From an uncultured Oscillospiraceae bacterium (lineage in GTDB: Bacteria > Bacillota > Clostridia > Oscillospirales > Ruminococcaceae): a DNA stretch of 7,814 bases. The DNA lies in NCBI GenBank assembly GCA_950097605.1, contig CATNEU010000067.1:1-7814 (forward strand). The letters are read 5' to 3'. The notes below the pieces were generated by a model. It was not told the origin of the DNA. It was given only the letters and a program-made list of their open reading frames with translations, and did not search any database. This document shows positions 1 to 6,550 of this stretch, one piece after another. The position numbers and the translations under genes are program-made. Numbering within the stretch: position 1 is the first letter of the stretch; each line of letters opens with the position of its first letter.

Positions 1-643
1 CTCCTGCGGTCAGGGTTTTGGAAAGGCTGTCGTCGAAGGGAACGACGCCCAATAGCCTTGCGCCAACCCCGTCTATGACCATATCCAAATCCTCAATGGC
101 ATTTTTTCTTCCGTCCTTTTCATAGACCTTGTTGATCACAAGGCGGACGTCGCAGTCTGCAATTTCCCTTGCATACATAGCCGCGGCGGAGGCATCCCGA
201 ACCGAAACGGCGTCCGGCGTCGCGATTACAACCGTCAGGTCACAGACGGAAACCGCAGCCTTAAAGCTCTCGCCCAACCCGGCGGGCGTGTCGACCAGCA
301 CCACGTCAAAGGTTCCGTCGAGCCGGCCCAGCAGACGGGCAAGCGTGTGCGCATACACTGTGATATCCGGCCTGGCGGAGGCGGGCAGCAAGCACACGTT
401 TGGAACCATATCGCTCTGCACAACCGCCCTGGCCGGTTCGCACCGGCACATCACAACGTCGCCCACGTCGTATACGGTTTTGGCCGTGAGGCCCATCATG
501 ATATCAAGGGAGCGCAGCCCGCTGTCGAGTTCGACCACCAAAACGGAGTTCCCCCTGGCCGCCAGCGCATACGCCGTGCAGACGCAAAACGAGGATTTCC
601 CCACGCCACCCTTACCGGATGTGACTGCAATCACCTGTCCCAT
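1..643 (-). CDS. minD: MinD-like ParA/MinD family ATPase, partial (C-terminus beyond left edge)
   Basis: Membrane-associated P-loop ATPase of the MinD/ParA class; MinD normally works with MinC to restrict Z-ring placement. The visible 214 residues start with a deviant Walker A, SGKGGVGKSS (residues 9-18, with the signature K11 and K16). Then come a Walker A'-like segment ELDSGLRSLD (38-47; D40 aligns with D40 of E. coli MinD), the Walker B/switch segment VDTPAGL (117-123) and TPDAVSVRDA (142-151), the usual MinD 'P..vsavRDa' block. The GLR.LD and PAG motifs favour MinD over ParA or Soj. Oddities are GKSS instead of the usual GKTT, and E38 where E. coli MinD has D. The ATG at 643-641 has GGAGG five bases upstream; an in-frame GTG directly precedes it. 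It lies 257 bases after mrdA, with its own candidate promoter and no minC in between. The C-terminal amphipathic membrane-targeting helix would lie outside the window, so exact orthology is not settled. Confidence 0.8.
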   Translation of the reverse strand, partial: MGQVIAVTSGKGGVGKSSFCVCTAYALAARGNSVLVVELDSGLRSLDIMMGLTAKTVYDVGDVVMCRCEPARAVVQSDMVPNVCLLPASARPDITVYAHTLARLLGRLDGTFDVVLVDTPAGLGESFKAAVSVCDLTVVIATPDAVSVRDASAAAMYAREIADCDVRLVINKVYEKDGRKNAIEDLDMVIDGVGARLLGVVPFDDSLSKTLTAG

Positions 644-832
644 CACGACCTCCAGTCCCCATTGCCTTTTCGGGTTTTCTCCCGCGCAGCGCCCATAGCA
701 GATATGAACCGAACAGCATGTCCATACATTGCCGTCCGGTTCAGTCCCGCTTGGTTGGGGCGCATAGCGCATACAGCCCCAAAAAGCAATAGGAAAATTG
801 ACCAATTTACAAGGTTAACATTACTACCAACT

Positions 833-862
833 ATTCTACCATAAACAAACTGCACAATTCAA
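833..862 (-). promoter_or_regulatory. candidate sigma-A-type promoter with extended -10 upstream of minD
   Basis: On the minus strand TTGAAT (862-857, 4 of 6 matches to TTGACA) is followed after 18 bases by TAGAAT (838-833, 5 of 6 matches to TATAAT). The -10 is preceded by TGG (841-839), which makes an extended -10. The surrounding 780-900 stretch is visibly more A/T-rich than the coding regions. Transcription would start near 826, giving a leader of about 180 bases before the minD ATG. I see no convincing terminator after mrdA, so minD may also receive read-through. Sequence match only. Confidence 0.45.
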
Positions 863-900
863 TGTAAATAACAACCAGAATTTCGGTGTATATTCAGCAA

Positions 901-2940
901 TTATGGCAAAAGTGTATTTTCGACAACGGGTTTCTGCGCGTCGCTCTTGCTGAAGAAATAGGCATCAAAGATGTCCTTTAGAATCGGGCCGACCAGATAG
1001 CCGCTGCCGCCCTTTTCCACGACAACCGAAACCGCAATTTCACTGTTCTCGTAAGGTCCGAATGCCACAAACGCCGCATTATTGACCGTCTTGCCCGCCT
1101 GCGGCGTACCCGTTTTGGACGCAATGTCGATCGGGTAGTTGCCGAAGGTGCCGCTGGCGCTGCCGCCCGGCTTGCTGGCCATCAGCATGCCTTGCCGGAC
1201 CGCGTCCATCGTCGATTGCTTGGCGTTCAGGTCGTTTGCAACCACCGATTCAAAGTTCTTGATCACCTGGTCGTAGTCGTTGGACATCACGCTTTGCACA
1301 AGACGCGAGTTGTACCGTACGCCGTTGTTGGCGATGGTGGCTGCCATCTGCGCGAGCTGCAGCGGCGTCACGGCGGTGTCGAGCTGCCCAATAGCGGCCT
1401 GCGCAACGTTACCGGGATACCAGGTCCCATCGAGTTTGGGATTGTTTTCGGCCAGTTCCTTGCGGTATTGGGGATTGGAAATGACGCCCGCTTTTTCCGG
1501 CAGCTCCAGCCCGGTTTTCACACCGAGACCCAATTGATGCGCATATTTGTTGATATTGTCGATTCCCAGCCGGCGGCCCACATCATAAAAATAGATGTTG
1601 CAGGAAACCTGCAGCGCCTTCATAACGTTGGTGGCGCCATGGTATCCCATGCAGGTGGCGGGATAGGATTCCCAAAAGTTGTAGACCCTCGTACAGGTAA
1701 CTGTTGAGCTGGGTTCTACAGTTCCCTCCTCAAGGCCGCCGATCGCCACCACAGGCTTAAAGGTGGAACCCGGCATGTACAGGCCCTGGGTGGCACGGTT
1801 GAACAACGGCTGCAGCTCGTCTTTAACCAGACTGTTATAATCGGTTTTAAAGGTGTTGAGGTTATAGGACGGATAGGTTGCCATTGCGAGCACTTCGCCG
1901 GTTTTGACATTCAGCACAACCGCCGCGCCGGCCTGCGATTCCGCGCCGTTGCCGGCCTTTGCCGTCTGTTGCAGTTCTTTAATGCGGGCTTCGAGCGAAT
2001 TTTGCGCAACCTGCTGCAGGTGTTTATCAATTGTGAGCACAACGGTGTTGCCGGGCTTGGGCTCCTCCCGGACCGACGAGGTGATTTCGTCGCCGCGGGC
2101 GTTCTGCTCGATGGTCCGCACGCCGTCCACGCCGCGCAGATAGTCCTCGAATACCTTCTCGATGCCCTCTTTGCCCACAACGTCGTTATAGGAATAGCCC
2201 TTCTCCTTGAGCTCGGCATATTCCTCGGCATAGATCGGTCCGATACGCCCAAGGATGTGCGGGGCGATGGTCCCATCCACGTATTCCCGGATCGCCATAT
2301 CCTGGATATCCACACCGGGCAGGTCAATCGAGTTTTCCTCAATGGTCAGTACGGTGTCGATCGAGACGTCCTCCGCAAACGTAAACGGCACGGTCAGCGA
2401 ATATTCCCTGAGCTCCATCTCATACCGCACACCGGCAATCAGGCGCGCTTCATCCGGGGTAACGCCCTCTATTTTATAGCGTTCAACCAGCGTATCCATC
2501 ACGTTTTGCTCGGTCGCATACACATTCAGGCGCAATCTCTCTTTGAGGGAAGCCACTTCCTCGGGCCGGGCCGTGTCAAAGGTATAGGGCGCGGTTCGCG
2601 ACAGCGGCAGCGTGTCGTTCCATTCCTCTCCCGATTTGGTCAGCGTTTGAATCAGCGTCAAAATCGTCTGGTTCTCCGAATCCGCTTTCATGAACGCCTT
2701 ATCGAAGATGATGTTATAGCCCATTCGGTTGACGGCCAGCGGCCGGCCGTACCGGTCGACGATCTCGCCCCTTGTCGCCCGGATCGCCACATCCTTCGAG
2801 CTGGTCCGCTCCGCTTTGGCGCGGTAGTCCTCGCCCTGTACGATCTGCACCTCCATCAGGCGCACGCCGTACAGCAGAAAAACCGCCACCAGCAGCAGGG
2901 ATAGGACCATATACCTCGCCTTTGCCTTTGGTTTTGCCAT
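901..2940 (-). CDS. mrdA: Penicillin-binding protein 2, peptidoglycan D,D-transpeptidase of the rod complex
   Basis: Class B penicillin-binding protein that cross-links peptidoglycan during side-wall elongation, normally paired with the RodA polymerase and MreBCD. The 679-residue protein has a short cytoplasmic tail and one membrane anchor (about 11-28). A PBP dimer/pedestal domain follows (about 35-290), containing the TRGEIVDRYGRPLA motif (56-69). The transpeptidase domain (about 338-660) has all three active-site motifs: S392-T-F-K395 with the catalytic serine, S446-C-N448, and K609-T-G611. C416, C430 and H434 precede the SxN motif in the region where PBP2 proteins commonly carry conserved Cys/His residues; a structural or metal role here is only inferred. 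The length is normal for a Firmicutes PBP2. The ATG at 2940 has GAGGTG seven bases upstream. It is fourth after mreB, mreC and mreD, separated from mreD by a 137-base gap with a strong inverted repeat. The alternative, a division PBP (PBP2B/FtsI), is less likely given the mreBCD context. Confidence 0.93.
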   Translation of the reverse strand: MAKPKAKARYMVLSLLLVAVFLLYGVRLMEVQIVQGEDYRAKAERTSSKDVAIRATRGEIVDRYGRPLAVNRMGYNIIFDKAFMKADSENQTILTLIQTLTKSGEEWNDTLPLSRTAPYTFDTARPEEVASLKERLRLNVYATEQNVMDTLVERYKIEGVTPDEARLIAGVRYEMELREYSLTVPFTFAEDVSIDTVLTIEENSIDLPGVDIQDMAIREYVDGTIAPHILGRIGPIYAEEYAELKEKGYSYNDVVGKEGIEKVFEDYLRGVDGVRTIEQNARGDEITSSVREEPKPGNTVVLTIDKHLQQVAQNSLEARIKELQQTAKAGNGAESQAGAAVVLNVKTGEVLAMATYPSYNLNTFKTDYNSLVKDELQPLFNRATQGLYMPGSTFKPVVAIGGLEEGTVEPSSTVTCTRVYNFWESYPATCMGYHGATNVMKALQVSCNIYFYDVGRRLGIDNINKYAHQLGLGVKTGLELPEKAGVISNPQYRKELAENNPKLDGTWYPGNVAQAAIGQLDTAVTPLQLAQMAATIANNGVRYNSRLVQSVMSNDYDQVIKNFESVVANDLNAKQSTMDAVRQGMLMASKPGGSASGTFGNYPIDIASKTGTPQAGKTVNNAAFVAFGPYENSEIAVSVVVEKGGSGYLVGPILKDIFDAYFFSKSDAQKPVVENTLLP

Positions 2941-2980
2941 GTTCTTTCACCTCTCGCTACACTTTATCTCCTGCAATCCT

Positions 2981-3022
2981 CCGTATGATACGGCTACGGG
3001 CGGTTTATCCCAAACCGCCCGT
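2981..3022 (-). repeat. intercistronic 11-bp perfect hairpin plus adjacent 13-base palindrome between mreD and mrdA
   Basis: Positions 2996-3006 and 3012-3022 are perfect inverted repeats of 11 bases around a 5-base loop (3007-3011). Immediately downstream in the direction of transcription is a second symmetric site, CCGTAT-G-ATACGG on the plus strand (2981-2993). No T-run follows on the minus strand, so this is not a standard intrinsic terminator of mreD. It could slow or process the mRNA, protect an end, or (the 13-base palindrome) be a protein-binding site. The symmetry is directly visible; the function is unknown. Confidence 0.6.
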
Positions 3023-3077
3023 CATATTCCCTGTTGTTGTTATCCTTATGTTCTGCAAGGCCCTGCCGGGCCGCTTT

Positions 3078-3602
3078 TTAGATATCCTGCGGAATCAGCA
3101 GCCGCTTGCTTAAAAAACGCACCAGATAGTAGATAGGCACCGTCATCAGCAGCGTATAGGCCATCGTTGGCAGCACCTGCCGCAGCAGCACGGAAAAGCC
3201 CTCGTCCTGGTTCCAAATCACATAGTAGAAAAAATAGTCCACCATGCCCCGCAGCAACACGACCGCCGCGCACAGCAGCAGCACCGACGCAAGGTTTCCG
3301 CGCATCAGGTATTCCACCATCAGCCCAACGCCGAAGCAGCAGCCCAGCAGGATCAGCGCGTTGAAGCCCGAAAGCCGGGCCGAGGCCATATCCAGCAGCC
3401 AGCCGCAGAGCACGCCCCCTACGATCGCGCCCGCCACGCTGCCCTCAAAAACCGCTATGCAAACGGCCAGCGGCACCAGCAGTACCGGACGCACGCCGAA
3501 GATGGAAAACAGGCCGGGTGTGGTCTGCAACACATACACCAATAGAACAACAATGGTATACAGCGCCCATTTGACAAAAATTCTGCTTTTTTTCTTCATC
3601 AT
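3078..3602 (-). CDS. mreD: Rod shape-determining membrane protein MreD
   Basis: Small polytopic membrane protein of the elongation complex, thought to bind MreC and help couple MreB to the wall-synthesis enzymes. The 174 residues are strongly hydrophobic with about six membrane segments (roughly 11-27, 36-51, 54-71, 80-98, 103-126, 144-164). The family-like stretch GGVLCGWLLDMASARLSGFN (62-81) carries an acidic residue (D71) near the end of a membrane helix, followed by a Gly-x-Asn turn, as is typical of MreD. Length is near the family norm of 160-180. The first of two adjacent ATG codons (3602) is chosen because GAGG lies about nine bases upstream; starting at the second would remove only one residue. 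Only 21 bases separate it from the mreC stop, which supports co-transcription. Sequence conservation in this family is low, so the call rests on topology and position as well as motif. Confidence 0.9.
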   Translation of the reverse strand: MMKKKSRIFVKWALYTIVVLLVYVLQTTPGLFSIFGVRPVLLVPLAVCIAVFEGSVAGAIVGGVLCGWLLDMASARLSGFNALILLGCCFGVGLMVEYLMRGNLASVLLLCAAVVLLRGMVDYFFYYVIWNQDEGFSVLLRQVLPTMAYTLLMTVPIYYLVRFLSKRLLIPQDI

Positions 3603-3623
3603 ATCGCAGTACCTCGTAGCGGC

Positions 3624-4532
3624 TTACGAGCCGCTGGAGGCATTTTGGGAAGAATTGCCCGATGAATCGGATTTTCCCGCCTCCTGCACCTGGCTGCCCT
3701 GGCCCTTGAAGCTCTTGATGACAAAGACGTCCTTGACCTCTTTGATATCCGCTGCGGGGTCGATCACGGCATACAGCGAGCCGCCGTGCGACTCGGTCTG
3801 CACGTCCGCGATGCGCCCGACCACAAGCTCCTTCGGAAACAGCCCGCTCTGCCCGCTTGTCACAACGACGTCGCCGGCGGAAACGCCGGAGTTTTTGGAG
3901 AGATAGGACATCTTGCACTGTCCGTCCAGCGCGAGGCTGGACTGACCGGCCACAAGCCCGAGGTCGCGGGTGCGCGAGTCGATCACGCTGACGGCCATCG
4001 AGGGGTCGAGCAGCGTGGTCACCTTTGCATAGGTCGGCCCCACCTCGGTCACATAGCCGACCAGCCCGTCCGGCGTCATCACCGGGTCTTTATAGGCGAT
4101 GTCGTTGAGATAGCCCTTGTCGATCGTAAAGGAATAAAACTGGTCGTCCGGGTCGCGGCCGATCACCGCCGCAGGCTCGAACACAAAGTCCTCATTGTCC
4201 TCCTGCAGCTTAAAAAATTCTTTATACTGTTCGTTTTCGTGTTTATACTTGTCAAAATCCACAAGCTGCTTCGTCAGCGAGGCCACCTGTTCTTTCAGCG
4301 CCTCGTTTTCTTTCTGGATATCGTCTGCATGGATGAATTTTGATAGAAAGTCGCTCGTTGCCCCCGATATTTTGGAAGATAGCTTTTGCAGCGGCTCGGT
4401 CACCGTGCCGAGCAGCTTGGAGGGCAGGGATGCAAACCCCTCCTTCGCAGTAGCGGCCAGCATAAAGCCCAGCACCAGCACCGCCACCATCACAAGCACC
4501 TTGAATTTCACACTGTGCAGGAAGTCTTTCAA
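3624..4532 (-). CDS. mreC: Rod shape-determining protein MreC
   Basis: Bitopic scaffold of the rod complex that links MreB and MreD in the membrane to PBP2 outside it. In the 302 residues I see a short basic N-terminus, one membrane anchor (about 9-28), a coiled-coil stretch rich in Lys/Glu/Gln (about 65-110) and the extracellular beta-barrel MreC core (about 115-275). The core contains DPDDQFYSFTIDKG (127-140), PDGLVGYVTEVG (154-165), LLDPSMAVSV (174-183) and TSGQSGLFPKELVVGRI (225-241), all typical of MreC. The last 25 or so residues are a Ser/Gly/Asn/Gln-rich tail of low complexity. The start is TTG, fixed by a full AAGGAGG seven bases upstream; no ATG lies at a suitable distance. It follows mreB after 130 bases and precedes mreD by 21. 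Confidence 0.94.
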   Translation of the reverse strand: MKDFLHSVKFKVLVMVAVLVLGFMLAATAKEGFASLPSKLLGTVTEPLQKLSSKISGATSDFLSKFIHADDIQKENEALKEQVASLTKQLVDFDKYKHENEQYKEFFKLQEDNEDFVFEPAAVIGRDPDDQFYSFTIDKGYLNDIAYKDPVMTPDGLVGYVTEVGPTYAKVTTLLDPSMAVSVIDSRTRDLGLVAGQSSLALDGQCKMSYLSKNSGVSAGDVVVTSGQSGLFPKELVVGRIADVQTESHGGSLYAVIDPAADIKEVKDVFVIKSFKGQGSQVQEAGKSDSSGNSSQNASSGS

Positions 4533-4539
4533 TACAACG

Positions 4540-4546
4540 CCTCCTT
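4540..4546 (-). promoter_or_regulatory. ribosome binding site deciding the TTG start of mreC
   Basis: AAGGAGG, a perfect anti-16S core, ends seven bases before the TTG at 4532-4530. A second TTG lies two bases after this site but is out of frame and meets a stop (TGA) at once. The strength of the site probably compensates for the weak start codon. Confidence 0.75.
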
Positions 4547-4579
4547 ACCAATCGGAAGTACGCCCGCACAAACACGCAA

Positions 4580-4605
4580 AGGCCAGCCGTCGAACCGGCC
4601 GGCCT
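4580..4605 (-). repeat. 10-bp GC-rich hairpin in the mreB-mreC gap
   Basis: On the minus strand AGGCCGGCCG (4605-4596) pairs with CGGCTGGCCT (4589-4580) over ten base pairs with one G-U wobble, around a six-base loop (4595-4590) containing TTCG. The bases after it (TTGCGTGTTTG) hold only a broken T-run, so termination would be partial at best. It sits about 35 bases before the mreC Shine-Dalgarno site. It may tune expression of mreC relative to mreB or stabilise the 3' end of the mreB message; this is inference. Confidence 0.5.
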
Positions 4606-4662
4606 ACGCCTCACCAAAGGGAAAGGCCGCGCCGCTTTTGCGGGGCTGTTTCGCCCATCCTG

Positions 4663-5673
4663 TTATCTGTCGTCTCCCAAAAGAAGGTCTTTGTACTTTT
4701 CGATGTTCTCAAGCACCCGGCCCGTTCCCTCGGCCACGCAGTCCAGCGAATTCTCCGCAATGTGCACCGGCATGCCGGTTTCGACCGAGATCAACTGGTC
4801 CAGCCCGCGCAGCAGCGCGCCGCCGCCCGTGAGGGTGATGCCGTGGTCGATGATATCCGCCGCAAGCTCCGGCGGGGTCTTTTCCAGCGTGGTTTTCACC
4901 GCCTCCACAACCGACTCGAGCGGCTCGGAAAGCGCCTCGCGAATTTCGGCCGCCGTCACGATGATGTTCTTCGGCAGGCCGTCGAGCAGGTTGCGCCCCT
5001 TAATTTCAATCGTGCCTTCGCCCTCATACGGATAGGCCGATCCAATCTGTATTTTAATGTCCTCAGCGGTTCTCTCACCGATGAGCAGGTTGTATTTCTT
5101 TTTGATATAGCTAATGATCGAGGAATCAAACTCATCGCCGCCGACGCGCACCGAACGCGAAGCGACGATGCCGCCCAGCGAAATCACCGCAACCTCGGAG
5201 GTGCCGCCGCCGATGTCGACGACCATGCTGCCCGTCGCGTCCTCCACCGGAAGGCCCGCGCCGAAGGCGGCCGCCATCGGCTCCTCAATGACCCAGACCT
5301 GCTTGGCGCCCGCGTTTCGAGAGGCCTCCTTCACCGCGCGTTTTTCCACCTCCGTGACGCCCGAGGGAATGCAGATGACCACATACGGCTTCGACCAGGG
5401 ATTGGAGTTGCAGGATTTCTTAATGAAGTATTCCAACATTGCGCTGGTCACGTCGAAGTCGGCGATCACGCCGTCCTTCAGCGGACGGATTGCAACAATC
5501 GAACCCGGCGTACGGCCGATGACCTCTTTTGCCTCATGCCCCACGCGCTTGACAATCCTCGTTTTCACATCCACTGCAACAACGCTCGGCTCGCGCATAA
5601 TGATGCCCTTGCCTCTCATAAACACCAGTGTGTTCGCTGTTCCCAGATCTATTCCGATATATTTATTAAACAT
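4663..5673 (-). CDS. mreB: Rod shape-determining protein MreB (actin-like ATPase)
   Basis: Bacterial actin homologue that forms membrane-bound filaments and directs side-wall peptidoglycan synthesis. The 336-residue protein has the actin-fold nucleotide motifs in order: phosphate-1 DLGTANT (9-15), the connecting block VCIPSGVTEVEKRA (98-113 region), VIEEPMAAAFGAGLP (128-142) with the expected acidic residues, phosphate-2 DIGGGTSEVAV (153-163), RVGGDEFD (176-183) and the adenosine motif LTGGGALLRGL (281-291). Length matches the family (about 330-345). The reading frame extends upstream to 5760. I chose the ATG at 5673 because AAAGGGG lies about ten bases before it and MFNKYIGIDLGT is the canonical MreB N-terminus. 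It is the first gene after a strong promoter and structured leader, and heads mreC-mreD-mrdA. Mbl or MreBH paralogues share the motifs, but position beside mreCD favours MreB. Confidence 0.97.
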   Translation of the reverse strand: MFNKYIGIDLGTANTLVFMRGKGIIMREPSVVAVDVKTRIVKRVGHEAKEVIGRTPGSIVAIRPLKDGVIADFDVTSAMLEYFIKKSCNSNPWSKPYVVICIPSGVTEVEKRAVKEASRNAGAKQVWVIEEPMAAAFGAGLPVEDATGSMVVDIGGGTSEVAVISLGGIVASRSVRVGGDEFDSSIISYIKKKYNLLIGERTAEDIKIQIGSAYPYEGEGTIEIKGRNLLDGLPKNIIVTAAEIREALSEPLESVVEAVKTTLEKTPPELAADIIDHGITLTGGGALLRGLDQLISVETGMPVHIAENSLDCVAEGTGRVLENIEKYKDLLLGDDR

Positions 5674-5742
5674 CTTAACATTTTCCCCTTTCAGCAGCCA
5701 AAAACCTGTATCGTAAAGCATGGTAATCGTCGTATAAAAGCC

Positions 5743-5805
5743 GCCGGAGACGGTCCCCACCGTGCGTCCGGCGTTTGTATGCAGCCTTGGGCCGCTGCGT
5801 GCGGC
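5743..5805 (-). promoter_or_regulatory. structured 5' leader of mreB: two tandem GC hairpins
   Basis: In the transcript leader the first hairpin is GCCGC-TGCGT-GCGGC (5791-5805, 5-bp stem, 5-base loop). The second pairs TCCGGC (5767-5772) with GCCGGA (5743-5748) and ACCGT (5759-5763) with ACGGT (5750-5754) around a CCCC loop (5755-5758; GGGG on the RNA strand), with a small asymmetric bulge. The second is followed on the coding strand by GGC and TTTTAT, so weak attenuation is conceivable. It does not match a riboswitch or ribosomal-protein leader that I recognise. Confidence 0.4.
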
Positions 5806-5833
5806 GCTTCCAGTCCATGCATAGCCAGTATTT

Positions 5834-5862
5834 ATTATACAGTGTCAATACGCCGTTCTCAA
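5834..5862 (-). promoter_or_regulatory. near-consensus sigma-A-type promoter for the mreB operon
   Basis: Minus-strand TTGAGA (5862-5857, 5 of 6) and a perfect TATAAT (5839-5834) are separated by exactly 17 bases. The 20 or so bases upstream of the -35 are almost pure A/T (5863-5882), like an UP element. Transcription would begin near 5827, leaving about 154 bases of leader before the mreB ATG. A second TTGACA (5848-5843) falls inside the spacer, but no good -10 lies at the right distance from it. This is the best promoter in the window and marks mreB as the start of a transcription unit separate from maf. Confidence 0.75.
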
Positions 5863-5897
5863 CAAAAAATTTGTGAATTTTTCGCAGAAAACACAGA

Positions 5898-6458
5898 CTA
5901 TCTCGACAAAAAATTCCTGTAAACGCGGCAGAATTTTGATATTGGAAAACCCACAACGTTGTAATAGTCCCCGTGAATCTCCCGCACCAGCAACGCGCCC
6001 TTCCCCTGGATCCCATAGGCGCCCGCCTTATCCATCGGCTCCCCGGTTGCAATATACCCGGCAATTTCCCGTTCCGAAAGCGGGTAAAACACCACCTCGG
6101 TCTGCTCGCAAAACACGGCACGTCCCTTCTGCGCACGGATACACACGCCGGTGTATACCCGGTGGCTTTGTCCCGAAAGCCGCAGCAGCATGCCGGCGGC
6201 GTCGGCTACATCCTTAGGTTTGCCCAAAATGTCCCTGTCTAAGCAGACAACCGTATCGCTTGCGACAATCAATTGCTCCGGATGCCGGGCAAACACCTCT
6301 TCGGCTTTGCGCTGCGCCAATAGCTGCACCGCTTGTTCGCCCGAAACGCCTTCTTCAAGCGTCTCGTCAACGCCAGACGGACACACGGAAAACGAAAAGC
6401 CCGCAAGCGCCAGCAGCTCCCTGCGGCGCGGCGAAGCGGATGCCAGAACCATCTCCAT
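5898..6458 (-). CDS. maf: Maf family nucleoside triphosphate pyrophosphatase
   Basis: Cytoplasmic Maf-family enzyme that hydrolyses dTTP/UTP or modified nucleoside triphosphates to the monophosphate and pyrophosphate; Maf is also linked to arrest of septation in Bacillus. The 186 residues begin LASASPRRRELL (5-16), the nucleotide-binding signature. They continue with KAEEV (51-55), VASDTVV (65-71, with the catalytic-type acidic residue D68), LGKPKD (78-83), SGQSHRVYTGV (95-105), GEPMDKAGAYGIQGKGA (139-155) and GDYYNVVGFP (163-172). The last block is characteristic of the YhdE-type (dTTP/UTP) group, but the exact substrate cannot be fixed by eye. The frame is open to 6641. I take the ATG at 6458 because GAAGGGGG lies eight bases upstream and LASASPRR must lie near the N-terminus. 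It follows the DUF4321 gene by 113 bases. In many Firmicutes maf precedes mreB, as here. Confidence 0.95.
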   Translation of the reverse strand: MEMVLASASPRRRELLALAGFSFSVCPSGVDETLEEGVSGEQAVQLLAQRKAEEVFARHPEQLIVASDTVVCLDRDILGKPKDVADAAGMLLRLSGQSHRVYTGVCIRAQKGRAVFCEQTEVVFYPLSEREIAGYIATGEPMDKAGAYGIQGKGALLVREIHGDYYNVVGFPISKFCRVYRNFLSR

Positions 6459-6514
6459 ACCGGTTGCCCCCTTCTTCTTCACTCCCGGAACACCGGGGAA
6501 CCCACAGGGGCAGC

Positions 6515-6550
6515 TTCCCCTCCGCCCGATAGAACCCGGGCGCTGGGGAA
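6515..6550 (-). repeat. GC-rich imperfect inverted repeat in the gap before maf
   Basis: TTCCCC (6515-6520) and GGGGAA (6545-6550) form an outer 6-bp stem. GCCCG (6524-6528) and CGGGC (6537-6541) form an inner 5-bp stem, with a three-by-three internal loop and an eight-base hairpin loop (6529-6536). No T-run follows on the minus strand. The same 113-base gap has a second GGTTCCCC-type run near 6496-6503, so alternative pairings are possible. It might modulate maf translation or mark an RNA-processing site; I cannot assign a function. Confidence 0.4.

Noticed and set aside
129..844. Two plus-strand open frames antisense to minD and its upstream gap
   Set aside because: Their composition (Ser/Thr-rich and His-rich) is that of reversed MinD codons, and the minus frame has an intact P-loop ATPase.
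1969..2904. Plus-strand open frame of 311 codons inside mrdA
   Set aside because: It is wholly antisense to a PBP2 with all active-site motifs. The product is rich in His, Arg and Gln and resembles no family; it is a shadow frame.
3059..3079. Hairpin GGCCC-TGCC-GGGCC followed by GCTTTTT on the plus strand, resembling an intrinsic terminator
   Set aside because: The T-run lies on the plus strand, where no gene needs terminating, and it overlaps the end of mreD. On the coding strand it has no T-run and only a 5-bp stem.
5674..5760. Upstream in-frame extension of mreB by 29 codons
   Set aside because: The extra residues do not look like an MreB N-terminus, start at a GTG without a ribosome site and overlap the leader hairpin. 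The ATG at 5673 has a good Shine-Dalgarno site and the canonical MreB start.
5867..5884. A/T inverted repeat (AAAAATT...AATTTTT) just after the maf stop, as a terminator
   Set aside because: The stem is entirely A/T with a very short loop and would be unstable. It is better explained as the A/T-rich stretch upstream of the mreB promoter.
4195..5922. Long plus-strand open frame (575 codons) across mreB and the start of mreC
   Set aside because: It is antisense to two clear genes and gives a His/Arg/Asn-rich product with no recognisable domain. It arises from the codon bias of mreB on the opposite strand and has no supporting ribosome site.
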